A program made the translations under genes and the position numbers. A DNA stretch of 64,000 bases from Semisulcospira habei (Eukaryota > Mollusca > Gastropoda > Semisulcospiridae), in the NCBI GenBank assembly GCA_036245525.1, contig BTPG01000004.1, positions 214,037,023-214,101,022 of the forward strand. Reading direction: 5' to 3'. Positions within the stretch are counted from its first letter, which is position 1. Each line of letters begins with the position of its first letter. The notes beneath the pieces are model-generated. The model searched no databases and was not told where the DNA came from. It worked only from the letters and a program-made list of their open reading frames with translations. Positions 43,208 through 54,801 of this stretch are shown piece by piece.

Positions 43208-45096
43208 GCAGAGTAAGAGTGTGCCCGCCTGCGTGTCCGCCGCTGTTATTTTGCTAAATATTTTTGGGACACTGTTTAACCCATTTAACTCTCACATACC
43301 ATAGCTAGATAGGTATCGACCATGCTAGTTCAAGGGTGGTGCCAGAATAGCTTGGCGCCTACGGGGGCCAAGTAATTCTGGCACCAACCTTGAACTATCA
43401 TGGCGATTTGTCTTCTGGATTTTAGCACACGTTAAGACATGAAAATTCTCCTGAGCTCTATACGTATGAGCAAATGCTGAAATGCAGTGTTACACACTAC
43501 ACAAACACCAGTGTGTATCAAGGTCTAATGCTGAAATCCAGTGATACACAAATACCAGTATATATCAGCGTCTAATGCTTAACTTCAGTGCTACACAAAC
43601 ACCACAGAGTCTTAAAGCTCTCCACAAATACTGAAATGCTGAAAATCAGCGTCCACCTGCCCCGTACGTTTGTCCGCCTCTCGTGTTCCGCTTTACTGAA
43701 CACTGAATGCAGTTCTATGGGAAGCTGTCAATGCTGAAATGCTGAAAATAAGTTTGAACACTTGACATACTGTACTGTTTGCCCTTGTCTGGTGTCTGGG
43801 GAACTCGACAAAAAGATTTTTCGTCTTCTCCACGCCCAAGAAGGCAATGGCGGGCCAGTCTCCACACTGAGGCCGCCATGCTGTTTTCCCACCCGAAAAT
43901 GACGATGAAACGCAAAGTCGGCGTTAACGCTTGACATGGGCAGAGGCGGATCAGGGGCTCATTCCGACGCAGGAAAACCTATTTCCGACGCCAAACTCGA
44001 GAAAAAGATTCTTCGTCTTCTTAATGCTAAAACGGCAATGGCCGGCCAGCCTCTACACCGCGGCCGCCATGCCGTTTCCCCACCCGAAAATGACGATGAA
44101 ACGCAAATTCGGCGCGGACGCTTGACATGGACAGAGGCGGATCGGGGGCTCATTCCGATGCTGGAAAACCTATTTCCGACGCCAAACTCGAGAAAAAGAT
44201 TCTTTATCTTCTCCACACTAAAACGGCAATGGCCGGCCAGCCTCCTCACCGCGGCCGCAATGTCGTTTCCCCACCCGAAAATGACGATTAAACGCAAAAT
44301 CAGCGGGGACGCTTGACATAGGCAGAGGCGGAACAATGCTCATTCCGACGCAGGAAAACCTATTTCCGACGCATGCAGCTCCCGCCGTTCAGAGGCTTAT
44401 TCCCCAACAAACCCACCTATTTCTGACAACAAACCACCGAAAAAAATTCTTTGTCCACTAAGCATCACCTAGCACCATCTCCACTTAACCCCCCTTTCAG
44501 CACCCATCATCCACCATGGAACGCAAAGTCTGCATTTCTTCTTCAAATGCAGCTCCCGCCGTTCAGAGGCTTTTTCCCCACTAACAAACAAACCTATTTC
44601 TGACCCCAAACCACCAAAAAAAATTCTTAGTCCACCATTGCCTGCTAAGGTGGAGAAAAAGACTAAGAATCTTTTTGTCGTGTTTGGCTTCCGAAATAGG
44701 TTTTCCTGTTGGGGAAATAGCCTCTGCACAGCCTCTGTCCATTTCAACCATCAACGCCGACTTTGCGTTCCATTGTCATTGCTCTGTGGAAGGAAGCCCC
44801 AAAGCTGCTGTGTGGAGACTGGGCCGCCATTGCCTGCTAAGGTGGAGCAGTAGACTGCTACCGTGCACTCAGGATCTTTTTCTCTTGTTTGGGCTGACAA
44901 ATAGGTTTTCCTCTGCAAAAAGTGAAAAAACACAACCTTGGGAAGAACAAATAAAATGGAAACTTTTGTGTGTTTGCAGAGTAAGTGCCTGTGTGTCCGC
45001 CTGTGTGTCCGTCTGCATGTGTTTTCGTGAGTCTGCGACATGTGTGTGTGAGTCTGTCTGTGTGCGTGTTTGTCTGTCTGTGTGCGTGCGTGTGTG

Positions 45097-45185
<89 letters not shown>

Positions 45186-45187
45186 CT
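43208..45187. repeat. Shortened and diverged unit 8
   Basis: 1980 bp instead of ~2420: two of the 190-bp monomers are missing (boundaries only at about 43929, 44119 and 44311). The right part differs from other units at many sites, with an extra stretch near 44462-44510 containing CACTTAACCCCCC. The left 750 bp is as conserved as other units. Confidence 0.85.
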
Positions 45188-45905
45188 GCAGAGTAAGAGT
45201 GTGCCCGCCTGCGTGTCCGCCGCTGTTATTTTGCTAAATTTTTTTTGGACACTGTTTAACCCATTTAACTCTGACTTACCATAGCTAGATAGGTATCGAC
45301 CATGCTAGTTCAAGGGTGGTGCTAGAATAGCTTGGCGCCTACGTGGGCCAAGTTATTCTGGCCCACCCTTGAACTATCATGGCTGATTTGTCTTCTGGAT
45401 TTTAGCACATGTTAAGACATGAAAATTCTCCTGAGCCCAATACGTATCTAGTCATGAGCAAATGGTGAAATGCAGTGTTACACAAATACGTCCTGTTCGT
45501 TCTCGTCAGTGTCTATTGCTGAAATACAGTGCTACACAAACACCAGTGTGTATCAATGTCTAATGCTAAAATCCAGTGCTACAGAAATACCAGTATATAT
45601 CAGCGTCTAATGCTGAAATTCAGTGCTACACAAACACCACAGAGTCTTACAGCTCTCGACGAATACTGAAATGGTGAAAATAAGCGTTCACCTGTCCCGT
45701 ACGTTTGTCCGCCTCTCGTGTTCCGCTTTACTGAACACTGAATGCAGTTCTATGGGAAGCTGTCAATGCTGAAATGCTGAAAATAAGTTTGAGTCTGGGC
45801 TGACAAATAGGTTTTCCTGGTGGGAATACGCCTCTGCAAAACGTGAAAAAAACACAACCTTGGGAAGAACAAATAAAATGGAAACCTTTGTGTGTTTGCA
45901 GAGTA
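45188..45905. repeat. Degenerate partial unit 9 at array edge
   Basis: Starts like a unit, retains the hairpin (45298-45385) and CAGTG(C/T)TACAC block in a longer diverged form, then jumps at about 45795 from TAAGTTTGAG to the 3' part of a unit (GGGCTGACAAATAGGTTTTC), so all 190-bp monomers are deleted. Ends in a TGTGT tract near 45955-45998. Confidence 0.85.
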
Positions 45906-46054
45906 AGGCCTGTGCGTCCGTCTGCATGTGTTTTCGTGAGTCTGCGGAATGTGTGTGTGAGTCTGCATGTGTGTGTGAGTCTGTCTGTGTGCGTGTTCCT
46001 GTGTCAACTGGCACTGTGCGACACACCAGCAAGCACAACGATACATACACACAC

Positions 46055-47135
<1,081 letters not shown>

Positions 47136-47194
47136 AATACTTAGTGAGAGCGTCAAAAAAACTGTTCTTCCAGGAAATGATTAGGGACAAAAAA

Positions 47195-47578
47195 TTGATT
47201 GATTGTACATTGCTTAACGTCCCGACAGCAACAAGGCTTTCTCAGGACGTGCCTGCACTGCTTGTGAAAAAAAATAAATAAACAGAACATTGAATGTATG
47301 TCGCCAGCCGGTCAAATACATTAAATAAACCTAACACATGGGGCCTAAATAAAGCTAAGACCATTTAGCAACACACATCCAATATCAAGAGCTACAGGCA
47401 GTGCAGACAGTAGGGAGAGTTTTAAAAAGGCAAATACAGGTGAATGGACAAAGGGTAGACAGAAACACATGCCCCAGAATAGAGAGAAAAACCCACCCTG
47501 TGGGGCTGACCAGGGTGACCCTGGGAACTAAAAAATACCTAACCCCACCCAAGTCCCCCAGGGCAGACCCGGGTGGGG
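47195..47578 (-). mobile_element. SINE with 13-bp target-site duplication, inside LINE
   Basis: TAGGGACAAAAAA occurs at 47182-47194 and 47579-47591. The insert reads, on the minus strand, from a GC-rich palindromic head (CCCCACCCGGGTCTGCCCTG, GGGGACTTGGGTGGGG) to a tail ending TACAATCAATCAA. No obvious tRNA-like A/B box in the head, so the SINE class is open. A second copy is at 17540-18375. Confidence 0.85.
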
Positions 47579-47591
47579 TAGGGACAAAAAA

Positions 47592-49314
47592 GATACAGCA
47601 TCGGTGTGGAAAGCCCTGAACGTTATAACAAAGGGTAAATCAGCCCCTGAAATACCATCCCATTTGTCAGCTGTTATATTAAATAAGCACTTCCTATCGA
47701 CAGCTGAAACACTTGCTCAGTCAGCTGCAAGTAGTAACGCAGAGTACCAAGTTCCTAGTGTACTGGAAAAATACTGTGAGGCCAAAAATATACTGCAGAC
47801 ATTCATCATTCCTGATATTACCGTCGCTGAAGTCGGCAAATTCATCTCTAGCATGCCGAACAAAACGTCCACCGGGATGGAAGGTATAGACAACAAAATT
47901 CTGAAAATGTAACTACCATATACGGTAGAGGCACTGACTTATATCTTTAACCTCTGTATAAAACACAGCACGTTTCCAACTATTTTCAAAGAGGCCAAGG
48001 TAATTTCAATCCCTAAATCAAAAGATCTTGAAGATGTCAATAACTACCGTCCTATCTCACTTTTGTCGGCCCTGTCAAAGCCCCTTGAAAAACACATACA
48101 AAAACACCTCCTCGATTTTCTAGAAAAGGGCAATTTCATAAATATTCATCAGTCCGGCTTTAGACCGAAACACTCATGTCAGTCAGCACTGGCACACATT
48201 GTAGACAGCTGGCTGGAATCAATAAATAAAAACCTGATGTCTGGAGCTGTTTTTTTAGACCTACAAAAAGCATTTGATCTTGTCGACCATGACATTCTCC
48301 TAAAGAAGCTAGCAGCATACCATATAAGTGAAACTGCCATAGCATTTTTTAGATCATACCTAAAAGACAGAAAACAAAAGGTATATACTCATGGAAAATA
48401 CTCTAAACAAGGACAAGTTAACTATGGTGTCCCCCAGGGATCGATCTTGGGACCTCTTCTATTTATAATATTCATTAATGATTTGCCTTTGCATATTACT
48501 AACACTGATGTTAATTGCAACCTGTTTGCGGACAATACGAGCCTCCATGTTTCGGGTAAAAAAAACAGCTAACATTAACATTAGCTTACAAAGTAGTCTC
48601 AGCGAGGTTTCCGACTGGTGTAGAGAGAATCATATGGTTCTTCATCCAGGAAAAACAAAGAGTATTTTAATCACTACACGACAAAAACACCAACGCCGAC
48701 CACAGCCGTTACATTTACAACTGAACGCTAAACCGATAGAACAAGTCACAGAGCGTAAATTCTTGGGAATACACGTTGACGAACAATTATGTTGGGAGAC
48801 GCATATAAATACAGTCTGTAAAACCATTGCTAAAAACACTTTCCTGTTGTCCCAGCTTAGACAAGTAACGGATACACATACTCGTAAACTGTTTTTTCAT
48901 GCCCATATCAAGTCTCACGTTGATTATGTCTCCACAGTGTGGGACGGTTGTAGTGATGTTCACATGAACAGGTTAAACTCTATATATAAAAGAGCTGTCA
49001 AAATGATAGATACGCGGCCCATTCCTACCACAGACAAATTTAGACATCTAAACATTCTCGGCCTGCGTCAACAACTTAATTTCAACAAATGCATCCTCAT
49101 GCACAAGATATTAAATAACATGACACCGCAGTATCTAACCACCAAATTTGTGCCACAGCAAGAACGCGAACGGTCCTCAAGGAACAATACTTTACCCCTA
49201 CCTCTGCCTAGAATTGACCTCTTTAAAACTAGTTTATCCTTTTCTGGACCGTTTGTATGGAACACTATTCCTGCACATTTGGAATCTTTAAAACGAAACT
49301 TTTCGATTACCTGA
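47592..49314 (+). pseudogene. Reverse transcriptase of the inactive LINE
   Basis: Frame from 47592 (DTASVWKALN) through TSTGMEGIDNKILKM, then an in-frame TAA at 47910-47912, then VNNYRPISLLSALSKPLEKH, HQSGFRPKHSCQSALAHIVD, AVFLDLQKAFDLVDHDILLK (motif A Asp present), YGVPQGSILGPLLFIIFIND, and NLFADNTSLHVSG. Motif C reads FADN instead of FADD, so a catalytic Asp is replaced by Asn. A +1 shift at an A8 run (about 48559-48566) moves the remainder into another frame (SDWCRENHMVLHPGKTKSIL, RKFLGIHVDEQLCW, HVDYVSTVWDG) ending at 49314. Three independent lesions make this non-functional. Confidence 0.88.
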
Positions 49315-49403
49315 TGAGCCAAACATAACAACACTGGGCATTTAAACAAACCTTGATGGTTAATGCTTTTATGTAATATAATTATGCATTTATCTATATT
49401 GTT

Positions 49404-49405
<2 letters not shown>

Positions 49406-49483
<78 letters not shown>
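49406..49483. repeat. (GT)n microsatellite
   Basis: Uninterrupted GT repeat in the 3' UTR of the LINE. Confidence 0.96.
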
Positions 49484-49485
<2 letters not shown>

Positions 49486-49696
49486 GTATAAGATGAATGT
49501 TAAGTGTTATTATTATTTTGTGTCATTTTTTTAAAATAATTTTATTGTTGCATGAAATAATAAGTGTAAATATAATTCTTTATTATTATTATTATCTTTT
49601 AATTTTTTTATGTTGTAGATGTTAGCAACGGCAAGTTTGTAAAATGACGATTTGTATCTGTCAAAACATTTTACCGTTGATAAATAAAGTTTCATC

Positions 49697-49697
<1 letters not shown>

Positions 49698-49781
<84 letters not shown>
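49698..49781. repeat. (CT)n microsatellite at LINE 3' end
   Basis: Uninterrupted CT directly after the TTCATCATCAT tail of the LINE. Confidence 0.96.
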
Positions 49782-49784
<3 letters not shown>

Positions 49785-50584
49785 CACCAGGGATCCAACA
49801 ACCCTCCACACTGTATTAGCTGCGAGATAATATTTAATTTATTGTGGCTGTGATTCTAAATGTGTACTTCTGTTGGTGCCAACTTCGTCATGTAAATACC
49901 GCGCATAAACTGTGCATCATTGGTGACCCTGTACAGTAACGGTCAGTTGAATTTTGTACCGCGCTACACTGACACACTAAATCTAATTCATTCCAGACTC
50001 TAATTACTCGGTGTGAGTTCGTGTTCAAACTGTGCATACGTTTCTACTGTTTCGAACAGATTTTTAGTGCGGCTCTTCTCACTAGCTGTGATTTGTGTGA
50101 TAGCCGTGTATTTTACTTTTGATTCTAACCCTGGACATTTACTGTTGTACATAGTGATATGCTTCAATTGGATCTAAAACATGGTCTCTAGGAATCATCT
50201 CGTTGGTGTAACTGCAACGAGTTCTCTCCCTATTGTCAATTGTCGTCCTTGATAATTGAAGTTCCCTGGCAGCGCAAAGGTACTGTAATTTTGAACGAGT
50301 TCTCTCCCAGTTCTCAATTGTCGTCCTTGATATTGAGGTTGCCTGGCAGCGCATGGGTACTGTAAAGACCTGATGAGATGGAACTGTTACTCTATTTCAC
50401 CTAAGCATCACTGAGTATGCTAAATTAACAAACTGAAAATGAACCCACCTTCATCTTCTTGCCCCCATCTTACTCGTCTACATCCCACCTATCCATCCAT
50501 CCATCCCATATTCTGACCCCGTTCTCAAAATCACCCCCCCCCCCCCTCCCCCCACCCTTTTTTTTTAACCTCACTCATAGCGAT
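49782..50584. repeat. No gene; ~82-bp tandem duplication
   Basis: Two similar copies at 50215-50295 and 50296-50363: AACGAGTTCTCTCCC, CAATTGTCGTCCTTGAT, CCTGGCAGCGCA, GGTACTGTAA. The region may be the 5' UTR of the LINE ORF1 that begins at 50585 (inference). A poly-C tract lies at 50536-50560. Confidence 0.5.
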
Positions 50585-53500
50585 ATGGTCTTCACCAAGG
50601 CATGTTCCTCCCCGGTCCAGTCATGTCAGCCTACCCTTCAGTCCCAAACCCCTTCCCAATCACCTAGGGTGGGTTGCATATGCTTGCTTAGCGCGCAAAT
50701 TGCTTGCTTAGCGCTTAAGTTCACAAGCTTAGCTGAAAATGTGCGTTGCATGAGCGTGCTTATCTGCTGGAGCGAGCTTAGTGGCGTGCTTAATTCTAAG
50801 GACGGTCCCCCCCGTGCGTAGCGGCGTGCTTAGCTGAGGAAGAGTTCTTAGCTGCCGTGTTAACGCGAGAACGGAAATGTGAATTCACTCTCTTAAACCT
50901 TGTGGCATTAACAGCCTTCCATCTAGGATAGAGAAGGAGGAACACGAAATGTACGTGGGAACGCACGGACCCCCCACCCAGCCTCGTCTCACGGACATCT
51001 GGAATTATCGGTGAGGAGTCTGCATAACTGATTCAACTGACCGATGGGTATAACCCAACACCAGCCGTTGTCAGAGAAACATAGATCCTCATACTATGGG
51101 AGCCTACTCAACGGTAGTCCTTAACTCTAATGTACATCTACATTAGACTTGAGACATAGATCCTCATACTATGGGGCCTACATGGTACTCCTTAACTAAT
51201 GTACGTCTACATTAGACTGACAAGCAGGGTTGCCTGCACGAAAAATTTGCCATTCTTTCTAGCTTGACTTCTTGTTTTCCATCGCCGCCATTTCACCGGC
51301 GTTTTGTCTACTTCGTTTCCGTTAGGTCAGAAGAAGCGAAAACCGTGCGTTTTTATTGGCCGATTTCTACAATCTATGATGACGTAGGGGAGAACCCCAC
51401 CATAAGCTATAAATAACCTATCCCCGCTCGCTAAGAACTCGTTCGGAGCTACGCACATCGCTAAGTCGCTCCATGCAACAGAAAACACTCGCGCACTAAG
51501 CAAGAGCTTTACTAAGCAAGAAAGACCTTAAGTCAGCGAGCTTAACACACTATATTTAAGCACGCTACATGCAACCCACTCCTAATCCCAAAGATCCCAT
51601 TGTGAAATACACTCTCGATGAAAAACAGAAAGTGTTCAATGACACGAATGCCCATGTTCTGAAACGCTGGAGAAAGGCCTTGTCCGTTCGCTATGTTCAC
51701 CTTCTAGAGTCCACTAACAGTGGGTTTGGCGTGACTTGGAAGGATGTGGACTTTGACAATAAGACTATCGACCGCACTGACTTCAGCGTTCGTACAAGGG
51801 CAGCAGGAATTCCTGATACACTTGCCAATACATTCGTACAAGTGAAACGGGCGGGCATCAACTTCATTACTGTGACCCTGTATTACAAACGGAAGCGTAG
51901 CATGGGCGGAACCTGTCTGATCCAGGGAATACGAGCTGAAGAGGGAAGACGGAATTCCACCAGCTGTGTGCCCTGGTCAGGTCACTACAGAACGGGAACT
52001 TTAACGAAGATGGTGTGCCCCCGCCAACATTCAGTCACCTACCCCTGTATTCTAGCTCCGAGCCACAACACCCCCCAAACCCGCACCAGTCCTCATCCTC
52101 TACTGCAGTGTGTGATTTCACATCTACTGGGGCGGGGGATAAGAGGGTTGTTAGCAACCAGACCACATCACCATTCACAGTCACACCATCCTTCACCTCC
52201 CCCACCATCTCCCCTAGCGAATCACGTGGGTTGTTGCTCGAAGTCTCCTTCGCAGACACTCCCATCACTCCCACCCACCCCACTCTAACGGAAACCTCAG
52301 GAGTTTCCCTCCTAATGCTGACACCGAAGGGGGGTAACCTGCTAAGGCCGATCTCACCCCAGCACTTGTCATCGTCGGCAGATCGTGTCTCCTTTACAGC
52401 CACACCCCTTACAGATGCAGCGTGTGTTGTTCCTATTATGGCACACATGAATGATTTGCAAGTGTCATCTCCTGGCATGCAAACCCTCCTTCCACCAACT
52501 GACTTTGAGACCAGCCCGACAGAAGCAGAGTTACACACCGTGACTTTGCTCCCTGCGTCTCGCCCAGCTTCCTGTCCACCTGAGATAACCAACAGCAGCG
52601 ACGCAGGTATGACCCAGGCAGCCGCTCATGCTACCTCCATAAACACCGTGCTCCCTCTCCGACATCTTGCCGCTCTACCAGCTCTACATAATTCCTCGCA
52701 GCTGTACTCCCGCCTACGCGATGCTCATAATATCATCGCGGGTCTTCGTGCTGATGTAGACACTATGTTTAAAGGGCTGTCAGCGGCTCTCGTCAAGATT
52801 GATCAACTTGACAGCCACATCCGCGATGAAGCAGTGAGGAGAGCCAAGGATCTGCAAGCCACAGAGGCCTGCATGGGCGAGATGTTGTCTGGTCTCGACG
52901 AAAGGATAAATAGTGTGGAATCAGCTCAGCACGCTATGGACAGCACTGTTAACGGTTTATTTACGGCTAAACAGAATCACAAGCAGCGCCTCCGAGATCT
53001 GCAAAAGAAACTGAACAAGGCATCAGCCCATACAAACAGTCGATCAGTGACTGATAACTCTGACAGCACAACTACACATCAGTCTGCTGCCCTTGACAGC
53101 AGTACCTCTCAGAGGTGTGCAATGGACATAGAAACAGTTCCATCCCCCCTCTCCGCCCCTCCGCTTCTTTCACAAGACGTCATCATGGCTGTGTCCCTCC
53201 AGGCTATGAGAGTGGGTGAGAACGAGAGCCGGGAACGCCGCATTCCTGTCCGGATAACCGCAGGCCAGCCCGAGATCACAGAAGCCAGCGGCCAACAGCA
53301 ACAAAACAACAGACCGTCTCACAGGCTGTCTCCGGAGGAACAGATACTACAACACTCGGTACTCGCTGACACCAACACCCTAGTTATCGGAGACTCCGTT
53401 GTTCACTACATCAAGGCGGAGAAGATGTCTACGTACCCAGAGGAAAAGGTGCAGATCATATCTGTGTCTGGCCTGAAAACTCCCCACCTGATTGGCTGGC

Positions 53501-53589
53501 TCCGGAGTCAAGAACCCTCTCACACAGTCTCTCTTGTGACCTTCCATGTCGGAGTGAACGACTGTAAGCAGACAGAAGTGAACAGCGCT
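50585..53589 (+). pseudogene. LINE ORF1 with coiled coil and SGNH esterase, interrupted and truncated
   Basis: ATG at 50585 (MVFTKACSSPVQSCQPTLQS, QTPSQSP), then a 914-bp insertion, then in the same frame NPKDPIVKYTLDEKQKVFND and FGVTWKDVDF (unassigned N-terminal domain) to CLIQG at about 51927. There a 1-bp loss and a TGA (51937-51939) break it. The +1-shifted frame continues to a Ser/Pro/Thr-rich linker, a predicted coiled coil (about 52700-53030, with GLRADVDTMFKGLSAALVKI, DQLDSHIRDEAV) and the start of an SGNH hydrolase domain: LVIGDSVVHYIKAEKM (block I, nucleophile Ser) and VTFHVGVNDCKQ (block III, GxND). This order is that of CR1/L2-type ORF1 proteins, where the esterase is thought to aid membrane or RNP association. 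The reading frame is cut at 53589 by an LTR before the C-terminal catalytic Asp-His block; the last residues read from 53590 come from the LTR. Confidence 0.8.
50667..51580. mobile_element. 914-bp TIR element with CCTA duplication
   Basis: Ends GGGTGGGTTGCATATGCTTG and, inverted, CACGCTACATGCAACCCACT; CCTA occurs immediately outside both (50663-50666, 51581-51584). Clusters of GCTTAGC/GCTAAGC motifs lie within ~250 bp of each end, typical of subterminal transposase-binding repeats. Contains a tandem duplication of ~90 bp (51068-51222) that begins with the type A arm sequence CATAGATCCTCATACTATGG. No transposase ORF, so non-autonomous. Superfamily not assigned. Confidence 0.75.
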
Positions 53590-54453
53590 TGTTACGTGGT
53601 GGAGTTGTAGTCATAGTATGATAAACACACCAGACGCACACACGTAAGGTTCTTTTAAGTAAACCTCATTCAGCTGCAATCCGTCACACGTGGCTTAAGG
53701 ATGTAGACAATACTGGAGTAACAATTCCAACAATATTTAATTCAGCGATGCGATATCCACACAGTGCAATTTCAAATGCACAAATACTGATACAAAGTCT
53801 CTTCTGCAATGTCCACACTGCGACACAAAGTTTCTGCTACACAGCGTCTCTCCCAATAAACTGCGTGTCTCTACAACTGACAAAGCAAGACAATGTACAA
53901 ACGGGCTTTCCCAGCGCCCTCCTTATATATACTACCAAATTCTAGAATCATCTACGGAAATAATACAATGCAACCAATCGGAACGAAATACGCAACTGAA
54001 ACTCATAAATAAGAATCTTCTGGAATCACTAAAATAGGCTACAAAAACTCGGCTGCTCACCAGCTCTAAATCCTAATGTATAATGAAGACACATAAAAGT
54101 ATGGTAGCCCTATCACCACGTTCTATGATAGCTCTAGAAAGTACGAAAACATTCCCAAAACAAAATAAAGGCTGCTCAATTCACGCGCACTGAAAAACAA
54201 AAAGTAGCGAACTGTTACGAACTGTTCAGTATTTACAGACGTCATACAAACCGAGGTAACTAGACAGTGCGACCCTTCTAGAACGTTCTGGACTAAACTT
54301 AACAAAACGAAATCGGCTCTACTCACGAACAAAAACATATCTTACTAAAAAGGCACGTGAAACGTAACCATGATAGCTCAAATAAATATCAGATCGTTTC
54401 CTACGATAAACACATGCACGCTCTCACAGGATAACACAACCACAAACGTAACA
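53590..54453 (-). mobile_element. 3' LTR of a Gypsy-like element
   Basis: 864 bp, TGTTACG...CGTAACA, similar to the solo LTR at 1511-2574 (shared blocks CACCAGACGCA, GGAGTAACA-TTCCAACA and CACAAACGTAACA). Orientation is minus because a polypurine tract abuts its right end. It interrupts LINE ORF1 at 53589. The other LTR and the second target duplication should lie to the right of the window. Confidence 0.82.
53921..53930 (-). promoter_or_regulatory. TATA box in LTR
   Basis: Minus-strand ATATATAAGG, with the corresponding TATAAAAG in the solo LTR (1778-1785). Probable pol II core promoter at the U3/R boundary. Confidence 0.55.
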
Positions 54454-54468
54454 TTACCCCCCTCTTTA
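54454..54468 (-). other. Polypurine tract
   Basis: Minus strand TAAAGAGGGGGGTAA directly before TGTTACG, the expected primer site for plus-strand DNA synthesis and a strong orientation marker. Confidence 0.75.
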
Positions 54469-54801
54469 GAATGAAATTTCACCAAAAAAAAAAATCTTCT
54501 CAAATCTTAAAATACGGTTGTGGCTGTGTTAAACTACTCAGAACCCTAAACAAAAAAATAATTTCACATCAAAATAATCATCTCACAATTCCTTTAAACA
54601 GTCCTGAGCGAAGGCATGTCCCATTAAAATGTCGTGAAAACCAAAATGTTTATCTAAACCGTCCTGGACACAGAAATGTTCATTCAAACTGCTCTGCTCA
54701 GGTAATCCGCTCCAAAGTTCTTCGAATCCTTGGGTAAAACTAAAAATAATGTCAAAGTTTGTTTCTGGAACATCACCAAATCATAGGGTACAGTACATAG
54801 T
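54469..54801. other. LTR-element 3' untranslated region
   Basis: AT-rich, with a loose tandem motif on plus (AA-GTCCTGAGCGAAGGCATG, AACCGTCCTGGACACAGAAA; ~60-bp spacing from 54598 to 54700). No coding frame. Confidence 0.45.

Larger units (their letters stand above)
26284..45905. repeat. Tandem array of ~2.4-kb units (8 plus a partial)
   Basis: Counting each unit from GCAGAGTAAGAGTGTGCCCG: 26284-28709, 28710-31147, 31148-33561, 33562-35993, 35994-38405, 38406-40827, 40828-43207, 43208-45187, and partial 45188-45905. Lengths of units 1-7 are 2380-2438 bp and differ mostly in the terminal TGTC/TG tract. Elsewhere units 1-7 differ by scattered single bases (for example TATCAAGG or TATAAAGG about 315 bp into the unit) and a 4-bp insertion in unit 2 near 29977. 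Order within a unit: type B hairpin (~120-190 bp in), a CAGTG(A/T)TACAC/AATGCTGAAAT-rich block, ~190-bp monomers, oppositely oriented monomers, then TGTCTG and TG tract. Repeated small ORFs are identical between units but carry no recognisable domain. Confidence 0.95.
47136..49697 (+). mobile_element. 5'-truncated RT LINE, inactive
   Basis: Coding sequence begins mid-protein directly after the CT tract (AAATACTTAGTGAGAGCGTC), is interrupted by a SINE (47195-47578 plus target duplication), and continues to 49314. The 3' UTR holds (GT)n at 49406-49483 and ends GATAAATAAAGTTTCATCAT, CATC before a long (CT)n. RT is of CR1/Jockey-like type. Ends defined by loss of coding similarity and by the tail. 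Confidence 0.8.

Noticed and set aside
26791..45041. Conserved small ORFs repeated in every 2.4-kb unit
   Set aside because: Their conservation follows from near-identity of the whole unit. ORFs overlap on both strands and none has a recognisable domain or codon-position bias visible by eye.
52035..52592. 185-codon minus ORF
   Set aside because: Antisense shadow of the Ser/Pro-rich linker of LINE ORF1.
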